Notes: generated from the sequence alone by a model not told the origin. A DNA stretch of 64,000 nt from Mucilaginibacter sp. OK283 (GCF_900110415.1 NZ_FODR01000003.1:62001-126000); one strand, 5' to 3'. Shown: positions 7,726 to 17,543, counted from the first letter of the stretch. Numbers and translations: made by a program.

Positions 7726-8256
7726 TTACGCCTCGCTGTTGTATTTTATTTCACCAACGTGTTTGTCAATCTGCCAGCGGCCGGTGCCTTCTTCGCCGAT
7801 AACTTCAAACAGTTCAAGGGCGCGGCGTGCTTTGTATTCTTCTTCGCGCTGCTCTTTCAGGAACCAGTTTAAAAACTCCATGGTTACAAAATCTTGCTCC
7901 TTCATGCAGCGGGCATAGATGTTTTTGATAGAATTGGTAACGCTAATCTCCTGGTCCAGGGCCTCCTCAAACACTTCACGGAACGAATTATATTCCTGTT
8001 TAATGCCGGTGACCTCCGGAGATACAGAATTGCCACCCATATCAAGGATATATTTAAAGAATTTTAACTGGTGCATTCTTTCTTCTTCGGCTTGTTTAAA
8101 AAAGTAATCGGCCGAAAAATCGTAGCCATTACGGTTGCACCAGGATGCCATTGATAAATATACAGACGAAGAGTATGCTTCTTTTTTTACTTGTTGGTTT
8201 AAAAGCACTTCAATCTCGGTAGAAATGAGGCTTTTTATGCGGAGTAAGTCTTTCAT
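7726..8256 (-). CDS. ftnA: Ferritin
   Basis: A 176-aa non-haem ferritin that stores iron as a 24-subunit shell. The four-helix ferritin core carries the ferroxidase residues: the conserved Glu in IEVLLNQQVKKEAY, E-E-E-R-M-H (Glu plus His of the EExxH motif) and the EQREEEY segment of the fourth helix. Typical phrases are ASWCNRNGYDFSADYFF and FLNWFLKEQREEE. A candidate promoter with TATTATTG (8304-8311) and TTG (8333-8335) lies about 50 bases upstream. It is monocistronic. The sequence shows no obvious Fur box. Confidence 0.93.
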   Translation of the reverse strand: MKDLLRIKSLISTEIEVLLNQQVKKEAYSSSVYLSMASWCNRNGYDFSADYFFKQAEEERMHQLKFFKYILDMGGNSVSPEVTGIKQEYNSFREVFEEALDQEISVTNSIKNIYARCMKEQDFVTMEFLNWFLKEQREEEYKARRALELFEVIGEEGTGRWQIDKHVGEIKYNSEA

Positions 8257-8303
8257 GATGGATTAAATTGATTGGTTATTATATGCTTACGCAGGATGTT
8301 ATA

Positions 8304-8335
8304 CAATAATACCGCTATAATTTTATATTGTTCAA
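8304..8335 (-). promoter_or_regulatory. Candidate promoter for ferritin
   Basis: On the minus strand TTG (8335-8333), a 21-base spacer and TATTATTG (8311-8304) fit the Bacteroidota pattern TTG-N19-21-TAnnTTTG with one mismatch in the -7 box. The distance to the ATG at 8256 is about 48 bases. Confidence 0.4.
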
Positions 8336-8363
8336 TATAAAGTTAATATGAATTTAATCTAAA

Positions 8364-8419
8364 TAGAGAGTAGTGAGTAGAGAGTAGTGAGTAGAGAGTA
8401 GTGAGTAGTGAGTAGTGAG
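8364..8419. repeat. Tandem short-word repeat (GAGTAGTGAGTAGA)
   Basis: A run of overlapping GAGTAGT and GAGAGTAGT words, about 55 bases long, lies in the spacer between ferritin and the unknown gene at 8518. Pure short-word repeats like this vary in copy number between strains. Confidence 0.75.
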
Positions 8420-8470
8420 GTGGATTATGTTAAATATTTAAAACAATCTTCATCAACTTCAACTTGCCCT

Positions 8471-8535
8471 AATGACTAATGACTAATGACTAATGACTAA
8501 TGACTAATGACTAATGACTAATGACTAATGACTAA
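8471..8535. repeat. Heptanucleotide tandem repeat (AATGACT), about nine copies
   Basis: The 7-base unit AATGACT is repeated without error about nine times. The last two copies run into the 3' end of the gene at 8518-8877: its last codons (V-I-S-H-stop) are read from the repeat on the minus strand. Since 7 is not a multiple of 3, copy-number changes alter the C-terminal reading frame or stop position. Confidence 0.85.
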
Positions 8536-8877
8536 CTTATCGTGTAATATGTGGTTTAACTCCAACATTACAAAGGTTCCTTCCAGCAGTTCTTTCAGGG
8601 CTATAATTTGTACAAGGGTTAAGACATAACAGTGGTCGCAGGCGCAAATAAAGATGATCTCCACATCGGGATCTTTGGTAGTATTGAGCAGGGCATGCTC
8701 GATATCTATATGATAAACTGCTTTACGGAGCTTTAATAAACAACGATAATCAAATTTGGCAACTTTACCGGCAAAATCAACATACCAGCAACGCTCTTCA
8801 TCACATTGATAAATGGCTCCTTTTGTTGTTTTAAAAACATCGGTCCAGTGAGTTGTTTGGGCAAGCGTCGCAATCAT
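8518..8877 (-). CDS. Unknown small protein (DUF6686-like?)
   Basis: A 119-aa soluble protein with several cysteines (QCDEERCWYVDF, FICACDHCYVL). It starts MIATLAQTTHWTDVF and shows an alternating pattern that may be an alpha/beta fold. The arrangement recalls DUF6686-type proteins of Bacteroidota, but I cannot confirm this from sequence alone. Its final residues, LVISH, are coded by the tandem AATGACT repeat, so the native C-terminus may have been altered. A near-consensus AATCTTTG box lies just upstream. It stands alone. Confidence 0.6.
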   Translation of the reverse strand: MIATLAQTTHWTDVFKTTKGAIYQCDEERCWYVDFAGKVAKFDYRCLLKLRKAVYHIDIEHALLNTTKDPDVEIIFICACDHCYVLTLVQIIALKELLEGTFVMLELNHILHDKLVISH

Positions 8878-9069
8878 ATAATATTACAAAGATTGTGTTT
8901 ATTTATAATTAATCCAAATAGTATTAAGCTTTTTTTTGCATTCATTTTTCCGCATCAACAATTATTTAAATTTTCGCACAACAAATCAATTTTATTATAA
9001 ATTTGAAACGCGGATAAGCCCAAAAGCCGTCCGCAGCCAATTACACTTTTTTTTGACCTGTTTTATAAT

Positions 9070-10932
9070 ATGAAGAAAACTTTACTTTTTGCCTTATGCA
9101 GCCTTGTGCTTGCGTTGGGCGCATCGGCACAAATGCCTGCTTTAGAGCGTGTTGAGCCTATGTCGTGGTGGGTGGGTATGAGCAACCCTAATCTGCAATT
9201 GATAGTGCATGGCAACAACATTGCCGGCCGGAATGTAGTAATTAATTACCGCGGCGTAAAGCTGAAAGCGGTGCATAAAGTAGAAAATTCAAATTATTTA
9301 TTCCTCGATCTGCAACTTCTTTCTTCTGTAGTTCCGGGAACGTTCCCGATAAAATTTACAAAGGCCGGTCAAAAGGACCTGGTTTACCAATATACGCTCA
9401 ATAAACGCGACAAATCTGCCGGTCGCATCCAGGGCGTAACCAGCAAGGATTTGATCTACCTCATCATGCCCGATCGCTTCAGTAACGGTGATGAAAGCAA
9501 CGACTCATTTGACAATATGCGCGAGAAAGGCGTTCACCGCGATTCGATGTACAGCCGCCATGGTGGTGATATCCAGGGAGTGATGAACCATCTTGATTAT
9601 TTAAAAGCATTAGGCGTTACTGCTATCTGGATGACCCCGGAAATTGAGAACGACGAACCGCATGCATCATATCATGGCTACGCAGTTACCGATTATTATA
9701 AAATAGACCCACGTTACGGCACCAACGAGCTATACAAAAAATTTGTTGAAAAATGCCACAGCATGGGCATTAAGGTAATTAAAGACCTGGTGCACAACCA
9801 TGCCGGTACCGAAGGCTATACCATTATGGATATGCCAATGAAAAGCTGGGTACACCAGTGGCCAACATATACCAAATCAAATTTCAGGGATGCCGCAGTG
9901 ATGGATCCGCATGCTTCGCCAATGGACCGTAAACTGATGGCCGATGGATGGTTTGATCATCGGATGGCCGATATGAATCAAAATAACACTTACGTACAAA
10001 ACTACCTTACACAAAACCACATTTGGTGGGTGGAATATGCAGGTATCGATGGTTTCCGCTTAGATACTTACCCATATAACGATCCGGCATATATGGCCAA
10101 ATGGGCGCAGGATGTTAAGGCCGAATTTCCAAAGCTTTCCATTTTTGGCGAAACGCTGGTATGGTCGGCAGCAAACCAAGCCTTTTTTACACAGGGTAAT
10201 ACTGTTAATCGCGGTATGGATACCCACCTGCCTGGTGTAACCGATGCCGTATTGAAAGACGCTATTTACGAGGCCTTAAACGGTAATGACGGATGGACAG
10301 ATGGCGTTGGTCGCCTATACTCCGTTATAGCGCAGGACTTTTTGTACCAGGATGCCACCCGTAACACCATATTTATGGATAACCATGATATGAGCCGCCT
10401 GTTATCTGTTGTGAAAGAGGATTTTACCAAATACAAATCGGCCATGGCTATGTTGTTGACCATGCGTGGCGTGCCGCAATTATATTATGGCGACGAGATC
10501 CTGATGAAAAACTATTCTGATCCCGATGGCCTTGTACGCGAGGATTTTGCCGGCGGTTGGAAAGGGGATAAAGAAAATAAATTTACTGCCGATGGTCGTA
10601 GCAAAAAAGAAAACGAGGCCTTTAACTATGTAAGCAAGCTGGCCAATTACCGCAAAGGAACAACCGCACTGCAAACCGGAAAAATGATGCAGTTTGTACC
10701 CGAAAAGGGAATTTATGTATACTTCAGGTATGATGCCGCCAAAACGGTAATGATTATTTTCAACAGCAGCGATAAAGATCAAACTACAACAACCGACCGG
10801 TATTTTGAACGAATTGGCGATGCCAAAAAAGCCCGCAATGTGATAACTGACGAGCCTGTTGACCTGGCACAAGTGAACATACCTGGCAAAACCACTTTGG
10901 TGCTCGAAATATTACCCGGCGGTACTCATTAA
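9070..10932 (+). CDS. SusA-like GH13 neopullulanase/cyclomaltodextrinase
   Basis: A 620-aa secreted alpha-amylase family enzyme. It has a signal peptide (cleavage likely after GASA), an N-terminal immunoglobulin-like cyclomaltodextrinase domain (ALERVEPMSWWVGM, to about residue 110), then the catalytic barrel. Catalytic residues can be placed: nucleophile D332 in GFRLDTY, acid/base E361 in FGETLVW and D440 in DNHDMS. It cleaves maltodextrins, cyclodextrins or pullulan outside the cytoplasm, feeding the GH65/pgmB pathway downstream. It is the first gene of a seven-gene block on the + strand, although no SusC/SusD pair is present. Confidence 0.9.
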   Translation: MKKTLLFALCSLVLALGASAQMPALERVEPMSWWVGMSNPNLQLIVHGNNIAGRNVVINYRGVKLKAVHKVENSNYLFLDLQLLSSVVPGTFPIKFTKAGQKDLVYQYTLNKRDKSAGRIQGVTSKDLIYLIMPDRFSNGDESNDSFDNMREKGVHRDSMYSRHGGDIQGVMNHLDYLKALGVTAIWMTPEIENDEPHASYHGYAVTDYYKIDPRYGTNELYKKFVEKCHSMGIKVIKDLVHNHAGTEGYTIMDMPMKSWVHQWPTYTKSNFRDAAVMDPHASPMDRKLMADGWFDHRMADMNQNNTYVQNYLTQNHIWWVEYAGIDGFRLDTYPYNDPAYMAKWAQDVKAEFPKLSIFGETLVWSAANQAFFTQGNTVNRGMDTHLPGVTDAVLKDAIYEALNGNDGWTDGVGRLYSVIAQDFLYQDATRNTIFMDNHDMSRLLSVVKEDFTKYKSAMAMLLTMRGVPQLYYGDEILMKNYSDPDGLVREDFAGGWKGDKENKFTADGRSKKENEAFNYVSKLANYRKGTTALQTGKMMQFVPEKGIYVYFRYDAAKTVMIIFNSSDKDQTTTTDRYFERIGDAKKARNVITDEPVDLAQVNIPGKTTLVLEILPGGTH

Positions 10933-10977
10933 AAATTATATCTTAGTGGCTTTGAGCCGCGTATCTAAAAAGTTACA

Positions 10978-11625
10978 ATGAACAATATTAAAGCATGTAT
11001 TTTCGATCTGGATGGTGTAATTGTTGATACAGCCGTTTATCACTATAAGGCCTGGAAACGATTAGCCAACTCCCTGGGCTTCGATTTCACAGAACACCAG
11101 AACGAACAATTAAAAGGCGTAAGCCGGGTACGCTCGCTCGAGCTTATTTTAGGCTGGGGAGGCGTAACCAAAACTGCTGCAGAGCAGGAAATTTTGGCTA
11201 CCCAAAAAAATACCTGGTACATGGAAATGGTTAACCAGATGAAACCCGATGAAATACTGCCCGGTGCAAAGGAGTTTGTAGAAATATGCCGAAAAGCAGG
11301 TATCAAAATAGCCTTAGGCTCGGCCAGCAAAAACTCGATGACCATCCTCAACAAAATTGGTATTACCAATCTTTTCGATGCGGTTATTGATGGCAACAAA
11401 GTAAGCAAAGCCAAACCCGATCCCGAAGTTTTTTTAACAGGAGCCAAAGCTCTAAGTGTTGAACCCGAAGAATGTGTGGTTTTTGAAGATGCCATTGCCG
11501 GGGTAGAGGCAGCTAAAGCCGGCGGTATGAAGGTAGTTGGCATAGGCCAACCCGGCGTACTGGATGCCGATTTGGTAATCAGTGGGTTAGATAAAATGAC
11601 GTTAGATAAATTATTTAAAATATAA
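10978..11625 (+). CDS. pgmB: Beta-phosphoglucomutase
   Basis: A 215-aa HAD-superfamily enzyme that converts beta-glucose 1-phosphate to glucose 6-phosphate. Motif I is IFDLDGVIVDT with nucleophile D10 and acid/base D12; the cap segment contains LKGVSRVRSLELIL, the substrate-binding region of beta-PGM; LGSASKN is motif II; K-P-D-P-E-V-F and VFEDAIAGVEAAKAGGM are motifs III and IV. It lies directly before the GH65 phosphorylase, which releases beta-glucose 1-phosphate, so the two form one pathway. Confidence 0.94.
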   Translation: MNNIKACIFDLDGVIVDTAVYHYKAWKRLANSLGFDFTEHQNEQLKGVSRVRSLELILGWGGVTKTAAEQEILATQKNTWYMEMVNQMKPDEILPGAKEFVEICRKAGIKIALGSASKNSMTILNKIGITNLFDAVIDGNKVSKAKPDPEVFLTGAKALSVEPEECVVFEDAIAGVEAAKAGGMKVVGIGQPGVLDADLVISGLDKMTLDKLFKI

Positions 11626-11626
11626 G

Positions 11627-11701
11627 AAGCCCCACCCAACCCTCCCCTAAAGGGTAGGGCTTTTAAAAGTCTCCCCTTTAGGGGAGATTTAGAGGGGCTT
11701 A
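11627..11701. repeat. Palindromic GGGGAG/CTCCCC intergenic element
   Basis: CCCACCCAACCCTCCCCTAA and its complement-like arm GGGGAGATTTAGAGGGGCTT form the same palindrome as at 3036-3207 and 37159-37250. It lies inside what would otherwise be a pgmB-GH65 operon, so it may be an mRNA hairpin between the two genes. Confidence 0.75.
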
Positions 11702-11711
11702 ATGCATTGTT

Positions 11712-14021
11712 ATGAAAAATTACATTAAAGTTGATGAGTGGAAGATAATCGAAGAGGGCTTTGATGCACATCATCACCAGGTATCTGAGAGCATATTTAG
11801 TTTGGGTAATGGCCGAATGGGTCAGCGGGCTAACTTTGAGGAGGCATACAGCGGCGAAACCCTGCTGGGCAACTATGTTGCCGGGGTATATTATCCAGAT
11901 AAAACCCGCGTAGGCTGGTGGAAAAACGGCTATCCGGAATACTTTGCCAAAGTGCTGAATGCCGCTAACTGGACAATTATTGATGTAGTTTTAGGTGGCG
12001 AACAATTGGATTTGGCCAAATGCGAGGTTACCGGCTTCCGCCGTGAATTGAACATGAAGGAAGGTTACCTGAAACGTACATTTACCGCAAAAACCGCATC
12101 GGGCAAAGAAGTATCGGTTGAAGCCTGCCGCTTTTGCAGTATGGTAGATGATGAAACTGCGGCTATCAAATACACTGTCACTCCATTAAACTTTAGCGGT
12201 ACCATCGCTATTACCCCGGCTATTGACGGCGATGTGGTGAACAAGGATTCCAACTACGACGAGAAGTTTTGGGACGAGGTGACCAAAGCTAACCAGCCTG
12301 ATGGCGGCTACATAGTAATGCGCACCAAAAAAACCGGTTTTGAAGTAGCTACCGGTATGAAATTCAGTGTTTTGAAAAATGGCGAAACTATCCGGCCAAA
12401 AACAACAACGATATCGAAAGAAAAATACGTAGCATCAAAAATTGAATTACAGGCACAGCAGGGTCAAAGCATCAGCATTATTAAGTACGTCGCTAACCTG
12501 TCGTCGCAAAATCATAAACCCGAAGAACTGGTTGCCTCGTTGGCAGCTACTTTAAATCGCATTAGCGCTAAGGGCTTTGAAACCATGCTTGCTGAACAGG
12601 CCGCTGCCTGGGCCGAAAAATGGAAACACAACGATATCATTATCGAAGGTGATGAATCGGCTCAGCAAGCCATCCGCTTTAATATTTTTCAGCTTAACCA
12701 AACCTATACCGGCGAAGACGACCGCCTGAACATAGGCCCCAAAGGTTTTACCGGCGAAAAATACGGAGGCTCAACCTATTGGGATACCGAAGCTTATTGT
12801 GTACCTTTTTACCTGGCTACCGCACCGCAAAAAGTTACCCGCAACCTGTTGCTTTACCGTTATAAACAATTAGGCAAGGCTATCGAGAATGCTGCTTTAT
12901 TGGGCTTTAAAAACGGCGCAGCATTGTACCCCATGGTTACTATGGATGGGACCGAATGCCATAACGAGTGGGAGATCACCTTTGAAGAAATTCACCGGAA
13001 TGGCGCTATCGCTTACGCTATTTTTAACTATGTGCGTTATACTGAAGATGAAGCCTACCTGGCCGATTATGGTTTTGAGGTGTTGATCGCGATAGCCAGG
13101 TTCTGGTCGCAACGGGTAAGCTGGTCGCAGGATAAGCAACTATATGTAATGCTGGGTGTTACCGGGCCAAATGAGTACGAGAATAATGTAAACAATAACT
13201 GGTATACCAGCATGCTGGCCGTTTGGTGTATGAAATATACCATGGAAGCTGCCGAAAAAGTGAAGACAGCCGATAAGGCTAAATACGATGCCCTTGCGGC
13301 CAGGATCGGCCTGGATGAGGCTACAGAGTTTAGCCGTTTTGGCCACATTGTTGAAAATATGTACCTGGGCCACGATGAAAAGCGGGGCATATTTTTACAG
13401 CAGGACGGTTACCTGGATAAAGAACAGATATTAGTAAAAGACCTGCCGGCAACAGATCGCCCGTTGAACCAGAAATGGAGCTGGGATAGGATACTGCGCT
13501 CCTGCTACATTAAACAGGCCGACGTATTACAGGGCATTTACTTTTTTGAAGATGATTACGATATAGATACAATCCGCAGAAATTTTGATTATTACGAGCC
13601 ACGCACGGTGCATGAGTCGTCATTGTCGCCATGTGTGCACGCTATTTTAGCTGCCAAATTGGGTGATGAGGCTCGTGCTTACGAATTTTACCTGCGTACT
13701 GCCCGCTTAGATTTGGACGATTACAATAACGATACCGAAGATGGCTGCCACATCACCTCGATGGCCGGCACATGGATGGCTGTTGTGGAAGGTTTTGGTG
13801 GTATGCGTGTAAGAGATGGCAAACTGTTGTTCCAGCCGTTTATTCCCGAAAAATGGGCGTCTTTTTCGTTCCATATCGGTTTCCGTGGGGCTTTGCTAAA
13901 TATCAAAGTAAGCAAGGAAGGCGTGCAAATCAAAAACCTGTCGGGCGTGGCAACCACGGTATCTGTTTACGGAAAAGATCAGTTGGTAAATGCCAACGAG
14001 GAATTATTGGTTGAGGCATAA
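11712..14021 (+). CDS. GH65 maltose (disaccharide) phosphorylase
   Basis: A 769-aa cytoplasmic phosphorylase that splits an alpha-glucosidic disaccharide, most likely maltose, into beta-glucose 1-phosphate and glucose. The N-terminal beta-sandwich (SIFSLGNGRMGQRANFEE) is followed by the (alpha/alpha)6 barrel. The acid catalyst fits E488 in TGPNEYENN, and the phosphate-binding region is the HESSLSPCVHA stretch. The usual GH65 length is 750-790. Neighbouring pgmB and maltodextrin hydrolases favour maltose, but kojibiose or trehalose cannot be excluded by motif alone. It overlaps the next gene by one base. Confidence 0.9.
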   Translation: MKNYIKVDEWKIIEEGFDAHHHQVSESIFSLGNGRMGQRANFEEAYSGETLLGNYVAGVYYPDKTRVGWWKNGYPEYFAKVLNAANWTIIDVVLGGEQLDLAKCEVTGFRRELNMKEGYLKRTFTAKTASGKEVSVEACRFCSMVDDETAAIKYTVTPLNFSGTIAITPAIDGDVVNKDSNYDEKFWDEVTKANQPDGGYIVMRTKKTGFEVATGMKFSVLKNGETIRPKTTTISKEKYVASKIELQAQQGQSISIIKYVANLSSQNHKPEELVASLAATLNRISAKGFETMLAEQAAAWAEKWKHNDIIIEGDESAQQAIRFNIFQLNQTYTGEDDRLNIGPKGFTGEKYGGSTYWDTEAYCVPFYLATAPQKVTRNLLLYRYKQLGKAIENAALLGFKNGAALYPMVTMDGTECHNEWEITFEEIHRNGAIAYAIFNYVRYTEDEAYLADYGFEVLIAIARFWSQRVSWSQDKQLYVMLGVTGPNEYENNVNNNWYTSMLAVWCMKYTMEAAEKVKTADKAKYDALAARIGLDEATEFSRFGHIVENMYLGHDEKRGIFLQQDGYLDKEQILVKDLPATDRPLNQKWSWDRILRSCYIKQADVLQGIYFFEDDYDIDTIRRNFDYYEPRTVHESSLSPCVHAILAAKLGDEARAYEFYLRTARLDLDDYNNDTEDGCHITSMAGTWMAVVEGFGGMRVRDGKLLFQPFIPEKWASFSFHIGFRGALLNIKVSKEGVQIKNLSGVATTVSVYGKDQLVNANEELLVEA

Positions 14022-15838
14022 TGAAAAGCAATAAACTTTTCTCCTGTTTTATAGCGGTATCAATGATTCCGTTAATTTCGCTTGCGCAGACGAAACATCA
14101 CCCTAAAAAAACGAAAATGGAACAAACCGCAGCCAATCATAAGCTGATCATATATCAACTATTGCCACGGCTTTTTGGCAATACTAAAACGCTTAACAAA
14201 ACCAATGGCTCAATTGAAGAAAACGGCGTTGGCAAGCTGAACGATATTAACGATAAAGCCCTGCAGGAAATTAAAAAAATGGGCTTTACCTACGTTTGGT
14301 ATACCGGCGTAATTGAGCATGCGACCATGACTGATTATTCGGCTTATGGCATTAAAGCCGATGATCCGGATATTGTGAAGGGCAGGGCGGGCTCACCATA
14401 TGCTATTAAGGACTATTATGATATTGATCCTGATCTGGCCGTTGACGTGAAAAACCGCATCCGTGAATACGAGGAACTCATCAAACGTACCCATGCCAGC
14501 GGTTTAAAGGTGTTGATGGATTTGGTACCCAACCATGTGGCCCGTACTTATGCATCAGATGTAAAACCGGCCGGCGTGCGCGATTTTGGTCAGGATGATG
14601 ATAAAAGCAAAGGCTTTAGCCCTCAAAACGATTTTTACTACATACCGGGGCAGCCATTTACGGTTCCTGCGGGATACAATCCCGGCGGCGATGAATTTAA
14701 AAGCCCATTAAAGGACGGCAAATTTGGTGAGAACCCGGCCAAAGCAACCGGTAATGATGTGTTCAGCGCATCGCCATCTATCAATGATTGGTTCGAGACG
14801 ATGAAGTTGAACTACGGGGTTGATTACATGGATCATCGCCGCGGCCACTTCGACCCGATACCACCGCTTTGGAACAAGGTTTATGATATTTTAAAATACT
14901 GGACCGCCAAAGGTGTCGATGGTTTTCGTTGCGATATGGTGGAAATGGTACCTATCGAATTCTGGGCCTGGGTAATCCCGAAAATGAAGGCCGAACATCC
15001 TGGTATTGTTTTCATCGGCGAAGCATACGATAAAGGTAAATACAGCGATTATATTTTTAAAGGACATTTTGATTACCTGTATGATAAGGTTGGCCTGTAT
15101 GATACCATCAGAAATTTAACCCGCAACGATTACCACACCAACACTTGGGGAATAAACGCGGTTTGGAACCATGATAGCAAAGGAATAGACGAGCATATGC
15201 TGCGCTTTATGGAAAACCATGACGAGCAACGCATTGCATCGCCTGATTTTGCCGGCAACCCGTGGCTGGCCGTGCCGGGTATGATTATCACAGCAACGCT
15301 AAACACCGGGCCGGTAATGATCTACTTTGGTCAGGAAGTTGGTGAACCCGGAGCAGGTAGTGAAGGCTTTAGCGGTAATGATGGGCGCAGCTCGATATTT
15401 GACTATTGGGGTGTGCCCGAACACCAGAAATGGCTTAACGGCGGCGCTTATGACGGCGGTAAACTATCTGATAATCAGAAAAAATTGCGCGGCTTTTACA
15501 GTACCCTGCTTAACGCCGTGCACAACAGCGAAGCCATTAAAACCGGCGCTTTTTATGAACTGATGATGGCTAATGAGCACCAGCCTGGTTTTGATACTAA
15601 AATGTACGTATACCTGCGTTATACCAATAATCAGCGTATATTAGTGATAACCAATTTTAACCGGGACGTTCGCAAATTAAGCGTAAAACTTCCGGATGAC
15701 CTGTTACACAAACTAAATATAAACGGCAAACAGCAATTTACCGATCTGCTCAGCGGTGGCAAGTTCAGCACCAATGATATTAAAAATGGTGTTGAAGTAA
15801 CTGTGGAGGCGAGTAGCGGGTTGATGTTGGAGTTTTAA
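14021..15838 (+). CDS. Secreted GH13 alpha-amylase family enzyme
   Basis: A 605-aa protein with a signal peptide (MKSNKLFSCFIAVSMIPLISLAQ). The GH13 barrel carries nucleophile D305 in GFRCDMVEM, acid/base E334 in FIGEAYD and D401 in ENHDEQRI; LMDLVPNHVART is the first conserved region. It starts on the last base of the GH65 stop codon, so translation is coupled. It probably degrades maltodextrins in the periplasm or outside the cell. It lacks the N-terminal cyclomaltodextrinase domain of the enzyme at 9070, so the two are not simple duplicates. Confidence 0.88.
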   Translation: MKSNKLFSCFIAVSMIPLISLAQTKHHPKKTKMEQTAANHKLIIYQLLPRLFGNTKTLNKTNGSIEENGVGKLNDINDKALQEIKKMGFTYVWYTGVIEHATMTDYSAYGIKADDPDIVKGRAGSPYAIKDYYDIDPDLAVDVKNRIREYEELIKRTHASGLKVLMDLVPNHVARTYASDVKPAGVRDFGQDDDKSKGFSPQNDFYYIPGQPFTVPAGYNPGGDEFKSPLKDGKFGENPAKATGNDVFSASPSINDWFETMKLNYGVDYMDHRRGHFDPIPPLWNKVYDILKYWTAKGVDGFRCDMVEMVPIEFWAWVIPKMKAEHPGIVFIGEAYDKGKYSDYIFKGHFDYLYDKVGLYDTIRNLTRNDYHTNTWGINAVWNHDSKGIDEHMLRFMENHDEQRIASPDFAGNPWLAVPGMIITATLNTGPVMIYFGQEVGEPGAGSEGFSGNDGRSSIFDYWGVPEHQKWLNGGAYDGGKLSDNQKKLRGFYSTLLNAVHNSEAIKTGAFYELMMANEHQPGFDTKMYVYLRYTNNQRILVITNFNRDVRKLSVKLPDDLLHKLNINGKQQFTDLLSGGKFSTNDIKNGVEVTVEASSGLMLEF

Positions 15839-15842
15839 ACTG

Positions 15843-16120
15843 TCAGAATCAGAATTTACAGAATTTTAGAATTAACAGAATAGGAAGAACGGAAGGGAAT
15901 CATCAGGGAGTGCAGCAAGATAATACTTACCCCGCTGTCATGCTGAGGAACGAAGCATCTATTCGCAAACTTTTCTATCGGCGAGCAGGTCCTTCGTACC
16001 TCAGGATGACAGGGTGGTGGGCATGAGGCAACATAAAAGCATTCTGAAAATTCTCTAATTCGATGAATTCCGGTTCAGACAAGACCAATGAACTAATGAA
16101 CAAGTGAACCAATAAACCAA
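15843..16120. repeat. Gene-free spacer with word repeats and an inverted repeat
   Basis: The 286-base gap holds an AGAATT/CAGAAT word run (15843-15882), an imperfect inverted repeat CTGTCATGCTGAGG (15935-15948) with CCTCAGGATGACAG (15999-16012), one mismatch, and an AACCAATGAAC-type word run (16081-16120). The inverted repeat resembles REP-like elements such as that at 25496. No gene is seen. Confidence 0.6.
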
Positions 16121-16124
16121 CGTG

Positions 16125-17486
16125 ATGAATAAAATATTACAAAAGCCAAGATTAAGTTTCTGGCAAATCTGGAACATGAGCTTTGGCTTTTTGGGCATCC
16201 AGTTTGGCTTCGCGCTGCAAACCGGGTATGCAAGCCGCATACTGCAAACCTTTGGTGCCGATGTAGGTAACCTGTCGTTTTTTTGGTTGGCAGCCCCACT
16301 TACAGGGATGATTATTCAGCCAATTATCGGGCATTACAGCGATCGTACGTGGAACCGTTTGGGGCGCCGTCGCCCTTATTTTTTAACCGGGGCTTTGCTG
16401 TCTGGTTTGGCGCTTTGTTTTTTGCCGAATTCATCGGGGCTTGCATTTTTAATCCCGCCCATAATTGTTGGCGCAGGTATGCTCATGCTGATGGATGCAT
16501 CCTTTAACGTTGCTATGGAGCCGTTTAGGGCATTGGTTGCCGATAATCTGCCCGATAGTCAGCATACTGCCGGCTTTTCCATGCAGACTTGCCTGATAGG
16601 CGTGGGCGCCATTATGGGTTCGGTATTGCCATCTGTTTTAAGCGAATGGCTTCATGTGCCTTCAGTTGCGGCAAAGGGCATCGTACCTGATAATCTGCTT
16701 TATTCATTTTATGCAGGCGGGCTGATATTAATCGGCTGTATTTTATGGACGGTTGTAAAAACAAAAGAATACCCGCCCGAAGAATATGCTAAATTTCATG
16801 AGCCAGATGCAGAAACGGTAAAGCGAAGCGGCATTATGGAATTTATAAATGATTTGGTAAACATGCCCAAAACCATGAAACAGCTTGGTTTGGTACAGTT
16901 TTTTTCGTGGTTTGCCCTGTTCTCCATGTGGGTTTGGACAACCCCTGCCATAGCTACACACATATTTCATCTGCCTTCGGGCGATACATCTTCACAGGCT
17001 TATAACAATGCCAGTGATTTTGTAGGTAAAATGTTTGGCGTATACAACGGCGTTTCGGCATTGTACGCACTATCATTACCGTGGATAGTTAAAAAGATTA
17101 ACCGGAAAAGAACGCATGCTTTTTCATTAGCCATGGGCGGTATTGGTTTAATTTCGGTGTTTTTTATTGAAAACCATAATTTGTTGTACTTGTCAATGGT
17201 TGGCGTAGGCTTGGCGTGGGGCAGTATTTTGGCCATGCCGTATGCCATATTATCAAGCTCGATACCGGCAAAAAAAATCGGGGTTTACATGGGGCTGTTC
17301 AACTTTTTTATCACGTTTCCGCAAATAGTAAGCAGCCTTAGCAGCAGCCTTATTATCAAACATTTGTTTAATAGCGAGTCGATTTACGGTTTAATTATGG
17401 GTGGTGTTTTTATGTTTATCGCAGCTATATCGGTGTTTTTTGTGCAGGATGGTAAGAAAATTCAAATAATAGAGGCTTCAAATTGA
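16125..17486 (+). CDS. SLC45-type MFS sugar transporter
   Basis: A 453-aa inner-membrane protein with about 12 hydrophobic segments. The N-terminus (LSFWQIWNMSFGFLGIQFGF) and the loop-2 motif GHYSDRTWNRLGRRRPY are characteristic of the SLC45/GPH-like maltose or sucrose symporters. It lies among maltodextrin enzymes and is the likely route for maltose or short maltodextrins into the cytoplasm, where GH65 and GH31 act. The ATG at 16125 is preferred; a GTG codon directly before it is an alternative. Confidence 0.88.
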   Translation: MNKILQKPRLSFWQIWNMSFGFLGIQFGFALQTGYASRILQTFGADVGNLSFFWLAAPLTGMIIQPIIGHYSDRTWNRLGRRRPYFLTGALLSGLALCFLPNSSGLAFLIPPIIVGAGMLMLMDASFNVAMEPFRALVADNLPDSQHTAGFSMQTCLIGVGAIMGSVLPSVLSEWLHVPSVAAKGIVPDNLLYSFYAGGLILIGCILWTVVKTKEYPPEEYAKFHEPDAETVKRSGIMEFINDLVNMPKTMKQLGLVQFFSWFALFSMWVWTTPAIATHIFHLPSGDTSSQAYNNASDFVGKMFGVYNGVSALYALSLPWIVKKINRKRTHAFSLAMGGIGLISVFFIENHNLLYLSMVGVGLAWGSILAMPYAILSSSIPAKKIGVYMGLFNFFITFPQIVSSLSSSLIIKHLFNSESIYGLIMGGVFMFIAAISVFFVQDGKKIQIIEASN

Positions 17487-17543
17487 AGAAAACGTTAAAA
17501 ACTACCTCGGTTAATGATTTTTCCTCAAATCAAATGTCGTATA

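Noticed and set aside
8364..8535. Possible CRISPR array because of regular repeats.
   Set aside because: Units are 7-14 bases without unique spacers and no cas genes are present.
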